Assembly: GCA_002373205.1 (NCBI GenBank)
Contig: DFJV01000006.1
Location: 1 to 19,795, forward strand
Length of the DNA: 19,795 nucleotides
Direction: 5' to 3'
Source: Treponema sp. UBA3662
GTDB lineage: Bacteria > Spirochaetota > Spirochaetia > Treponematales > Treponemataceae
The notes under the pieces were generated by a model. The model worked only from the letters and a program-made list of their open reading frames with translations. It was not told the origin of the DNA and did not search any database. Both the position numbers and the translations under genes were made by a program. Below, in pieces: positions 12,910 through 19,373 of this stretch (position 1 is the stretch's first letter; each line of letters starts with the position of its first letter).

Positions 12910-13803
12910 ATGAAAAAAATCATAATACTTTTATCTAGTCTTTTGTTATACACAGGTCTGTTTGCTCAAGAAAAGGTTTTGTCAATGAATTTCTGGCGGG
13001 TAGAAGATCTGTATGAATTTGATGAATCAAAAACAAAAGCTCTTCCAGAAGGGGTTCAGGAATTTACTTATTTTGACTCTTTTTCTACAGGATTAAAAAC
13101 AGTTTTTGTTTCTGATTCTATTAGTTATGACAGTTCTGACATTGATGAAATTATTTTGTCATCTGATTTCTTTGGGAATGATTGCTTAAGAATTCTTTTT
13201 AAAGAAACTGGTAAAGAAAAGATGGCATCTTTTACTGAGGCAAACATTGGAAATAATATTTTGATGGAATTTAATGGTATTGTTATTGCCAATGCAATGG
13301 TTAGGGAAAAAATTTCTAGTGGTAGTTTACAGCTTTCAATTCCTGAAAGTAAAAATATTCTGTATCAAATTATCCAATTATTTGAATGTAAAAATGAGAT
13401 TAATATCCAAATACCAGAAAACCAGATTTACATAAAAACTAAAACTGCGATATCAAATTATGATGATGTGGATGAAAAAAATATTACTCAACTTGCAACC
13501 AATTTTTTCTGTTCAGTTTTTGAAAAATCTGATGATTCTTATAAAGAATATGTTTTACCAGAATCTCAAAATCGTATAGCTGAGCTGGTGGAAATTTTCC
13601 GTTCTAAATATCAGGATTGTACAATTCAGATAGCAGAAACTGAAAGCTTATCATCTTTTGTTATCAGAAAGTATAAAGGAATGAATATACCAATTCCTTT
13701 ATATTTCAGAGTTAATAACGGCGGTTATGATGTTTGTGAGGACATTATTTTTGTAATTGATAAATCTGGAAAACTTAAAATTAAGCAAATGACTTTGAAG
13801 TAG
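12910..13803 (+). CDS. Exported protein with SecDF P1-head-like domain
   Basis: The 297-residue protein starts at an ATG with a strong GAGGAG upstream and has a signal peptide (MKKIIILLSSLLLYTGLFAQ). Residues about 90-165 (CLRILFKETGKEKMASFTEANIGNN, ILMEFNGIVIANAMVREKISSGSLQLSIP) match the pattern of the periplasmic P1 head subdomain of SecD/SecF (T-x-x-N-I/V-G, DGKVI-x-AP-V, I-x-SG-x-x-x-I). There are no membrane helices, so it is not a translocase subunit. The C-terminal part is unrecognised (YKGMNIPIPLYFRVNNGG). Periplasmic or outer-surface location is expected. It is AT-rich like the gene at 12041, in contrast with the flanking genes. Confidence 0.6.
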   Translation: MKKIIILLSSLLLYTGLFAQEKVLSMNFWRVEDLYEFDESKTKALPEGVQEFTYFDSFSTGLKTVFVSDSISYDSSDIDEIILSSDFFGNDCLRILFKETGKEKMASFTEANIGNNILMEFNGIVIANAMVREKISSGSLQLSIPESKNILYQIIQLFECKNEINIQIPENQIYIKTKTAISNYDDVDEKNITQLATNFFCSVFEKSDDSYKEYVLPESQNRIAELVEIFRSKYQDCTIQIAETESLSSFVIRKYKGMNIPIPLYFRVNNGGYDVCEDIIFVIDKSGKLKIKQMTLK

Positions 13804-13818
13804 AGACTTAGGATATAA

Positions 13819-13995
13819 ATACAGATTATTGTATTTTCCTTATTGGTATTTAATATTTTTCGTCCCAAAATTATTATTTACGGAGCAGAAAATAATAAGA
13901 TAAAAGTTCAAGCTGTAATGGATTTTTATGATAAATATAATGATTATATACAAAAATATCCTTGGAGTAAAAAAGTAGATTTTAATATTAATTAA
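13819..13995 (+). pseudogene. Short AT-rich coding remnant
   Basis: A 58-codon frame without a clear start reads ...NIFRPKIIIYGAENNKIKVQ then AVMDFYDKYNDYIQKYPWSK and ends at TAA. It looks like the end of a small lost gene. The only ATG gives 25 residues. No family recognised. Confidence 0.3.
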
Positions 13996-14017
13996 TTTTG
14001 AAAAGAAGTTGCAAAAG

Positions 14018-14090
14018 CAAGCACGGCAGGGATTGGAGGGGCTTTAGTTGCCGCAGGCAATGGAGCGAAAGCGGAACCCCGGAAAGCCCC
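14018..14090 (+). repeat. Dispersed repeat copy (GCACGGCAGGGATTGGAGGG...GGAACCCCGGAAAGCCCC)
   Basis: Its head CAAGCACGGCAGGGATTGGAG is shared exactly with the minus-strand ends of the two 179-bp direct repeats (8172-8192, 9090-9110), and its tail GGAACCCCGGAAAGCCC with the copy at 16556-16630. The variable centre is a small hairpin TTGCCGCAGGCAA. Confidence 0.75.
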
Positions 14091-14153
14091 TAACAGATGT
14101 TCTTTATAGGAAGTAAGTCTACAACCAAGAAAGTGCCGCAGAAATATTATGAG

Positions 14154-15341
14154 CTAATAATTGTCGTGGGAAAAGTCGTCCAGTTCCTTTAGCTGCGACC
14201 GGTACTGGCTTTTTACAAAGAGCTTAAAGTCGTGCACGGTGAGCGGCGGCTTGTTTTTGTAGTTGGGGTTCAGGTAGATGTAGGCCGAATAGATGTCTTC
14301 AAAATTCTTGGACTTCATGCTGTTGTCGTCTATGAACACGATTCCTGCCAGGCTCCTGCTTACTTCCCCCACGGTAACGTTGCTCCTTCCGTATGCCGAG
14401 CAGTAGTTGGATGCCCTTTCGCGGCTGTCTTTTAGCTCTATGAAGATGCGGCGGCTTAGTGCGCGGTAGAAATAGTTGTTAAAGTTGCCAAAGTCCACGG
14501 TTTCCTTGTTGAACCAGGGGTTCCTAAGCATGGTAATCATTGAGTATTCGTTGTCTACCAGCTTGCTTCCGTAGTCTAGGAATTTGTAGCGGTAGGCCTC
14601 CGCCATGGAGTAGGGGCTGAATTCCTTTTTTAGCGTAAGGATGTTTGAGTAGTTGATTTTAAAGTTAAAGGCAAGTCCTGACTGCGACTTGTAGATTACA
14701 AAGTATTTTCCGCTTCTTACCGCGGCCTTTAGTTCATCCTGAATTTTTACCTTTTCCCAACCGAGCGATTCCTTTACCTTCTTGTAGTCCAGGCTTGAAA
14801 GGTTGTCCACTCCCAAAAGCACCGTTTTTTTGCATTTGGTCTGGGCATAGTTTTCCACGTTTTCAAAAATCTTGTCCAGAATTTCCTGGTGGATGCAGTT
14901 GAAGGATTTTACGTCCGTAAAGATGGTTTTTCGGGGAAAGTCCAGCCTTATGTCTATGTCTATAAGGTTCTTGTGTCCCATTTTTGCGGGTATGCTTTTT
15001 GGGTGTTCTTTGATTGGCAGGCGGGAAATGTATGTTGGCTCCACGTGCTCCTTGAACTGGCTGTAGAAGTCAAGTGCCACAAGCTCGGAGTAGGGGCCCA
15101 GCCACTTTGCCTTGTCGCCTTCGCCTATGTTTTTTACCTTTTCGCATATTTCCTCCGCCGCTTCCCAGCCGAACCTTCTGGAAAGCCTTTGCAGGCGGTT
15201 GATGAAGTTTGACGCAAAAAGGTTGAGCGGGTGGCGGTTAAGCGAGGCAATGCAGGAATTTCCGCCGTTGCGCAGAGGAATGCGCTTTTGAATCTTAAAG
15301 ATTTTGTAAACAATTTGCTCCAGGTTTTCCGCATCGTTCAT
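14154..15341 (-). CDS. Predicted PD-(D/E)XK nuclease-like protein, family unknown
   Basis: The 395-residue product has no signal peptide or membrane segment. Residues 80-150 carry an arrangement typical of restriction-endonuclease folds: a helix with E86 (WLGPYSELVALDFY), then LIDIDIRLDF (D128, D130) and, 13 residues on, TIFTDVKSF (D143, K145), i.e. E...D...DxK. A basic N-terminal region (NRLQRLSRRFGWE) and a basic C-terminus might bind nucleic acid. I do not recognise the family; it stands alone, with no methylase or helicase partner nearby. The ATG at 15339-15341 was chosen because a promoter ends six bases upstream; an upstream frame to 15395 would include that promoter. GC content resembles the chromosomal background, unlike the AT-rich genes to its left. 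Confidence 0.6.
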   Translation of the reverse strand: MNDAENLEQIVYKIFKIQKRIPLRNGGNSCIASLNRHPLNLFASNFINRLQRLSRRFGWEAAEEICEKVKNIGEGDKAKWLGPYSELVALDFYSQFKEHVEPTYISRLPIKEHPKSIPAKMGHKNLIDIDIRLDFPRKTIFTDVKSFNCIHQEILDKIFENVENYAQTKCKKTVLLGVDNLSSLDYKKVKESLGWEKVKIQDELKAAVRSGKYFVIYKSQSGLAFNFKINYSNILTLKKEFSPYSMAEAYRYKFLDYGSKLVDNEYSMITMLRNPWFNKETVDFGNFNNYFYRALSRRIFIELKDSRERASNYCSAYGRSNVTVGEVSRSLAGIVFIDDNSMKSKNFEDIYSAYIYLNPNYKNKPPLTVHDFKLFVKSQYRSQLKELDDFSHDNY

Positions 15342-15347
15342 GTTCTT

Positions 15348-15376
15348 AGTATAGCATGGCTGTGGGGAAAAGTGAA
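15348..15376 (-). promoter_or_regulatory. Leaderless-type promoter of the PD-(D/E)XK-like gene
   Basis: Minus-strand TTCACT (15371-15376), 17-base spacer, TATACT (15348-15353), then exactly six bases to the ATG and no Shine-Dalgarno. The -10 box and its distance to the start are identical to the ttcA-like gene. Confidence 0.55.
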
Positions 15377-15421
15377 CGGTAATAATCTCCTGCATCCCCA
15401 GCCAGGCCTCTGCTTAGCTCC

Positions 15422-15457
15422 CAAATATGCCCCAAAATATGCCCCAGGATATGCCCC
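15422..15457. repeat. Three tandem 12-bp units ending ATATGCCCC
   Basis: Units CAAATATGCCCC, AAAATATGCCCC and AGGATATGCCCC lie head to tail in the divergent spacer between the nuclease-like gene and fabD. They are followed by a further CATGG. Function unknown. Confidence 0.75.
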
Positions 15458-15482
15458 ATGGTAATCCCTAAGAAAAAATCCC

Positions 15483-15510
15483 TTGACAAATTGACAGAAT
15501 TTGTCATAAT
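15483..15510 (+). promoter_or_regulatory. Promoter and embedded inverted repeat upstream of fabD
   Basis: TTGACA (15483-15488), 16-base spacer, CATAAT (15505-15510). A perfect 8-bp inverted repeat TGACAAAT-N7-ATTTGTCA (15484-15506) fills the space between the boxes, with a further TGACA half-site inside the spacer. A repressor bound here would block polymerase. The sequence does not match the FapR or FabT consensus as I know them. Confidence 0.65.
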
Positions 15511-15527
15511 AGAATTACGAGGTTTTT

Positions 15528-16487
15528 ATGTCCAAGAAATATGCATTTTTGTTTCCCGGACAGGGCGCACAGGCCCCCGGAATGGTAAAGGATGTAGCGG
15601 AGGCATTTCCTTCAGCTAAAAAAGTTATAGACGACTTTTCTTCTATTATAAACGTAGACATGGCAAAGCTGATGTGGGAAAGCGATGCGGAAACACTTAG
15701 CCGCAGCGACAACAGCCAGATTGCCATAACCGCAGCTTCCCTTGCAATAATGGCCGCCCTCAAGGACAAGGGCATTGAACCTTCAGCCGCAATGGGATTC
15801 TCACTTGGCGAATTCCCTGCCCTTTACGCAGCAGGTGTGCTTTCTTTTGAAGACCTTGCAAAAGTCGTACGTGAACGCGGTGTCATAATGCAGGCCGTTT
15901 GCGAAGAAATTGCAGCCGCCAACCAAGGCCATGCCCCTGGAATGAGCGCAATCCTTGGCCTTGCACCGGAAAAAGTAAAAGAAATTGCTTCTTCAATCCC
16001 CGATGCTTATGCCGCAAACATGAACAGCGTAAAGCAGACCGTAATCAGCGGAACAGCCGCCGCTCTTGAACAAGCGGAAAAAGCCGCAACGGAAGCTGGT
16101 GCAAGACGTGCCATCCGCCTAAAGGTAGCAGGCCCCTTCCACAGCCCGCTCATGCAGAAAGCAGCAGACAAATTTGGCGAATTCCTTAAGGGCGTTACCT
16201 TTGCAGAGCCAAAGATTCCACTCTTTAGCAACGTAAGCGGAAAGCAGGCAAGTAGCGCACAGGAAGTAAAGGAAAGCGCAGTCCTTCACCTTACTCACAG
16301 CGTTCTTTGGACGGACGAAGAGGCAGTTCTTGCTTCCATGATAAAGGCAGACGGTGAGGCAAACTGGGCGGTTCTTGAGCCAGGCCCAGGCAAAGTTTTG
16401 TCCGGTCTTTGGGGACAGACGGAACTTGGTGCAAGCCTAGCAGCCCACCCTGTTAACAGCGTAGAGTCACTTTCTTCGCTTTCTTAA
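15528..16487 (+). CDS. fabD: Malonyl-CoA:ACP transacylase
   Basis: The 319-residue cytoplasmic enzyme transfers malonyl from CoA to acyl carrier protein to start type II fatty acid elongation. It has the N-terminal FLFPGQGAQ, nucleophile serine in GFSLGEF (S92; the usual GHSLG has F for H), RERG with R117, NMNSVKQTVISG, and the catalytic histidine in AGPFHSPLM (H205). The C-terminal ELEPGPGKVLSGL-like pattern (VLEPGPGKVLSGL) is also typical. ATG at 15528 follows GAGG. It is the first of three co-directional fatty acid genes; the gap to fabG is 178 bases and contains a dispersed repeat. Confidence 0.92.
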   Translation: MSKKYAFLFPGQGAQAPGMVKDVAEAFPSAKKVIDDFSSIINVDMAKLMWESDAETLSRSDNSQIAITAASLAIMAALKDKGIEPSAAMGFSLGEFPALYAAGVLSFEDLAKVVRERGVIMQAVCEEIAAANQGHAPGMSAILGLAPEKVKEIASSIPDAYAANMNSVKQTVISGTAAALEQAEKAATEAGARRAIRLKVAGPFHSPLMQKAADKFGEFLKGVTFAEPKIPLFSNVSGKQASSAQEVKESAVLHLTHSVLWTDEEAVLASMIKADGEANWAVLEPGPGKVLSGLWGQTELGASLAAHPVNSVESLSSLS

Positions 16488-16555
16488 TTTTTTTTGGACG
16501 GAACGGCATTTTTAACAAATGCTTGTTTGCTGCAATCGGGATTTTAGGCCTTGTG

Positions 16556-16630
16556 TTACGGGCTTTCCGGGGTTCCGGCTTTCGCCTTCATTGCCCTTGG
16601 CAACGGCTTCGCCGCCCCTACAATCCCGCG
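16556..16630 (-). repeat. Dispersed repeat copy between fabD and fabG
   Basis: On the minus strand: CGCGGGATTGTAGGGGCGGC, a variable hairpin GCCGTTGCC...GGCAA, then GGAACCCCGGAAAGCCCG. Same family as 14018-14090 and 9184-9254. An open frame upstream of fabG that runs through it is not coding. Confidence 0.75.
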
Positions 16631-16665
16631 TAGGATTTCTTTTGAATCTAACTGTAGGAGAAAAT

Positions 16666-17412
16666 ATGGATTTACTAAAAGGAAAAAAAGCCCTTGTAAC
16701 AGGATCTTCAAGAGGCATCGGATTTGAAATAGCAAAGACTTTCCTTGCAAACGGTGCGGAAGTCTGGGGCATGTGTACCCACGAATCAAAGAACAAGGCC
16801 CTGCTTGAACAGACTGCAAGCGAAAACGGAACAGCCTTCCACGAATTCTATGCGGATGCAGGAAACGCAGATGTCCTTACAGCCGCAGTAAAAGAAGTGC
16901 TTGCTGCTTCCGGCGGATTCGACGTTCTTGTAAACAACGCAGGAATCACCCGCGACGGACTAAGCTTCCGCATGAAGAAAGAAGACTGGGATTCAGTTCT
17001 TGCAGTAAACCTTACTTCTGCATTCTTGGTCTGCCAGATTGTCTCCAACGACATGATTCACAAGAAGAGCGGCTCAATAATTAACATGTCTTCAATCGTT
17101 GGTCTTCATGGCAACGGCGGACAGGTAAACTATTCCGCAAGCAAGGGCGGCCTTATTGCCTTTAGCAAGTCTTTGGCAAAAGAAGTTGGCGGACGCGGCG
17201 TTCGCGTAAACTGCATTGCACCTGGCTTCATCGAAACAGACATGACCAGCGTTCTTAAAGAAGAATACCGCAAGGCAATGGAAGCAACAATTCCCCTCAA
17301 GCGTGCAGGAAAGGCAGAAGAAGTTGCAAATGCAGCCCTCTTCCTTGCAAGCGACCTTAGCGTATACGTTACGGGGCAGGTAATAGGAGTTGACGGCGGC
17401 ATGGGCTGCTAA
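16666..17412 (+). CDS. fabG: 3-oxoacyl-[ACP] reductase
   Basis: The 248-residue short-chain dehydrogenase uses NADPH to reduce 3-oxoacyl-ACP in type II fatty acid synthesis. It shows TGSSRGIG (12-19), NNAG (90-93), the catalytic set N115, S143, Y156 and K160 (AVNLTS, NMSSIVG, NYSASK), and the C-terminal TGQVIGVDGGMGC. The ATG at 16666 follows AGGAG by five bases and gives the normal N-terminus MDLLKGKKALVTG; an open frame extending to 16519 is repeat sequence. FabG paralogues can be hard to assign, but the position between fabD and fabF supports the call. Confidence 0.92.
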   Translation: MDLLKGKKALVTGSSRGIGFEIAKTFLANGAEVWGMCTHESKNKALLEQTASENGTAFHEFYADAGNADVLTAAVKEVLAASGGFDVLVNNAGITRDGLSFRMKKEDWDSVLAVNLTSAFLVCQIVSNDMIHKKSGSIINMSSIVGLHGNGGQVNYSASKGGLIAFSKSLAKEVGGRGVRVNCIAPGFIETDMTSVLKEEYRKAMEATIPLKRAGKAEEVANAALFLASDLSVYVTGQVIGVDGGMGC

Positions 17413-17447
17413 ATAGAATAATAAGCCGAATGCTAAGCTTAAAAAAA

Positions 17448-17515
17448 GTGTCATTGCCGTACTTGATACGGCAATCTTTCAAAGTAGATTATCTGGTCTA
17501 GACCGATAATGACAC
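17448..17515 (+). repeat. 68-bp palindromic dispersed element between fabG and fabF
   Basis: Perfect 8-bp terminal inverted repeats GTGTCATT/AATGACAC enclose an internal hairpin GCCGTA-CTTGA-TACGGC and a palindrome GGTCTAGACC, so it can fold as a small cruciform. The left half and centre (CAATCTTTCAAAG) match 12794-12856. This resembles widespread GTCATTGCCG-type intergenic palindromes. Confidence 0.8.
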
Positions 17516-17592
17516 ATTTCGTGCAAAAAAAATCGATTTACAAACTAATAGATATTTTGTTGTGTTCGATATGACATATTTGGAGGATTTTT

Positions 17593-18840
17593 ATGAGAAG
17601 AGTAGTTGTTACAGGACTTGGATGCATTTCACCTGTAGGAAATTCCGTTGAAGAAACATGGAATTCAATAAAGGCCGGAAAAAGCGGCATCGCTACAATC
17701 ACGCACTACGACAACACAAACTTTAAGGTAAAGTATGCCGCAGAAGTAAAGAACTTTAAGGCAGAAGACTACATGGACGGAAAGGCTGCCCGCAAAATGG
17801 CACTCTATACAAAATATGCCGTGGCTGCCGCAAAACAGGCATTGGACGACGCAAGCCTTACAGACAAGAAGGACATTCTGGAAGACACAGCCGTTTACCT
17901 TGGCGTTGGAATCGGCGGACTTGAAGTTACGGAAAGCAGCATGAAGTCCTACTTTGACTCAGACCAGAAGCGCATGCCTCCAATGACAATCCCAGAGCTT
18001 ATCCCCAACGAAGGTGCCGGCAACATCAGCATCATCTTTGGCCTCCACGGAGCCGCACACACAGTTGCAACAGCATGTGCATCTGGAACAGACGCAATCG
18101 GAAACGCTTTGGACAACATCCGCTGCGGAAGAAGCGACGTTGTACTTGCAGGCGGTGCAGAAAGCACACAGTGTGGCTATGCAAACCTTGGCTTTACAAT
18201 GCTCCAGGCTTTAAGCAGCAAGTGGGTGGACTGCCCGGAAAAGGCAAGCCGTCCATTCGACAAGCAGCGCGACGGATTCATCATGGGCGAAGGTGCAACA
18301 ATCCTCGTGCTCGAAGAATATGAACACGCAAAGGCCCGCGGTGCAAAAATCTATGCTGAACTCGTAGGCTACGGCGCATCTTGCGACGGTTACCACCTTA
18401 CAGCCCCCAACCCAGACGGAATCACAGGCGCAAAGTGCATGACCCTTGCAATGAAAGACGCAGGAGTAAAACCTGAAGAAGTAACCTACTACAACGCACA
18501 CGGAACTTCAACCCACTTAAACGACTCTGGAGAAACAAAAATGCTCCACATCGCATTCGGTGAGGCCGCAAAAAAGCTCCACATCTCTTCAACAAAAAGC
18601 ATGACAGGCCACTGCCTTGGAAATGCCGGTGCACTCGAAGCACTTGTCTGCGTAAAGGCAATCCAGGACAGCTACATCCCGGCAACAATCAACCTTGACG
18701 AAGTGGACGTAGAAGGCGGCTGCGACCTTGACTACACGCCAAACAAGGGCATAGACATGAACGTAGACGTTGCCATGAGCGCAAACTTCGGCTTCGGTGG
18801 CCACAACGGCTGCCTGGTCTTCAAAAAGTTCAAGGCCTAA
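17593..18840 (+). CDS. fabF: 3-oxoacyl-[ACP] synthase II
   Basis: The 415-residue condensing enzyme elongates acyl-ACP with malonyl-ACP. The Cys-His-His triad is present: TACASGTDA (C162), YNAHGTSTHLND (H303), and KSMTGHCLGNAGA (K335, H340), with GFGGHNGCLVF at the C-terminus. MRRVVVTGLGCISPVGN is the family start; ATG at 17593 follows GGAGG (17582-17586). FabF rather than FabB is favoured by length and by the thiolase-fold motifs, though the two are similar. It is the last of the three fatty acid genes; no acpP or fabZ is in the window. The 180-base gap to fabG holds a cruciform-type repeat. Confidence 0.93.
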   Translation: MRRVVVTGLGCISPVGNSVEETWNSIKAGKSGIATITHYDNTNFKVKYAAEVKNFKAEDYMDGKAARKMALYTKYAVAAAKQALDDASLTDKKDILEDTAVYLGVGIGGLEVTESSMKSYFDSDQKRMPPMTIPELIPNEGAGNISIIFGLHGAAHTVATACASGTDAIGNALDNIRCGRSDVVLAGGAESTQCGYANLGFTMLQALSSKWVDCPEKASRPFDKQRDGFIMGEGATILVLEEYEHAKARGAKIYAELVGYGASCDGYHLTAPNPDGITGAKCMTLAMKDAGVKPEEVTYYNAHGTSTHLNDSGETKMLHIAFGEAAKKLHISSTKSMTGHCLGNAGALEALVCVKAIQDSYIPATINLDEVDVEGGCDLDYTPNKGIDMNVDVAMSANFGFGGHNGCLVFKKFKA

Positions 18841-18858
18841 TTAAAATTAGAGGACAAG

Positions 18859-18900
18859 GAGGGGGAAGTCCGCTTGAAGCTGCGCTGCGAGTTCCCCCTC
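18859..18900 (+). other. GC-rich hairpin after fabF
   Basis: Perfect 9-bp arms GAGGGGGAA (18859-18867) and TTCCCCCTC (18892-18900) enclose a 24-base loop. It lies 18 bases after the fabF stop, where a terminator is expected, but no T run follows, so it may be a repeat or an mRNA-stabilising stem. The rest of 18841-19160 has no credible gene. Confidence 0.5.
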
Positions 18901-18960
18901 GCTGCAAAGGCAAGTCGCTCCACAAATGCCAAAAGCGGCAAGTTCACTAAACGAACGACC

Positions 18961-19000
18961 GTCACCCTGAACGCACTTGCACACAAGTAATTTCAGGGTC
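18961..19000 (+). repeat. Degenerate dispersed palindrome (ACCCTGAA...TTCAGGGT)
   Basis: An 8-bp perfect inverted repeat with arms 18964-18971 and 18992-18999. The head GTCACCCTGAAC and tail TTTCAGGGTCTG match the pattern of the element at 709-771. Confidence 0.6.
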
Positions 19001-19159
19001 TGTGCCAATACACAAAATACAGTTTTTTACAAAGAGCCGCTTCCGTCATTTGCTCCGCTTTGTTGCCTTTTCCGCTACCCCCTCTGCGGGGGGACACCCC
19101 CGAAAATGGGCTGATATGGCTAACATGTCATATAGCTATGATTTAGCAAGATAAATATG

Positions 19160-19350
19160 GTACTCTAAGTCTGACGGGACTTGGAGGCAGGCGAAGGTTG
19201 TGCCCGAAAATAAGGAATCCTAAGGATTACCTCGGTTGTCAGATTTAATCTCAACCCGCTGCCGTAAAACCAAAATGCGGCTGGAAGCAGAGCAACCAGA
19301 CCGCGAATAGGAGAACGGTGTACCATCACCAAAAATCGTCTCCAGTCCTT
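19160..19350 (+). ncRNA. Candidate IS110 bridge RNA in the leader of the recombinase gene
   Basis: This non-coding stretch directly precedes an IS110-type recombinase and folds into multiple stems. TAAGTCTGAC (19166-19175) pairs with GTCAGATTTA (19238-19247), ten pairs with one G-U. Within it GGAATCC (19214-19220) pairs with GGATT-A-CC (19224-19231). The second domain has GCGGCTGG (19277-19284) pairing with CCAG-A-CCGC (19296-19304), and GGAGA-A-CG (19310-19317) pairing with CGTCTCC (19337-19343) around a smaller hairpin. GGACTTGGAG (19177-19186) could alternatively pair with CTCCAGTCC (19340-19348). Known IS110-group bridge RNAs lie in this position, are about 180 bases, and carry separate target- and donor-binding loops; which loop is which cannot be told here. 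Confidence 0.65.
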
Positions 19351-19373
19351 ACTTTACACTTTTGGAGGAAAAA

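Noticed and set aside
16519..16665. N-terminal extension of FabG
   Set aside because: This part is repeat-derived sequence; the ATG at 16666 has a good Shine-Dalgarno and the canonical N-terminus.
18859..18900. Intrinsic terminator of the fab genes
   Set aside because: The stem is strong but no T run follows it, so it is listed only as a hairpin.
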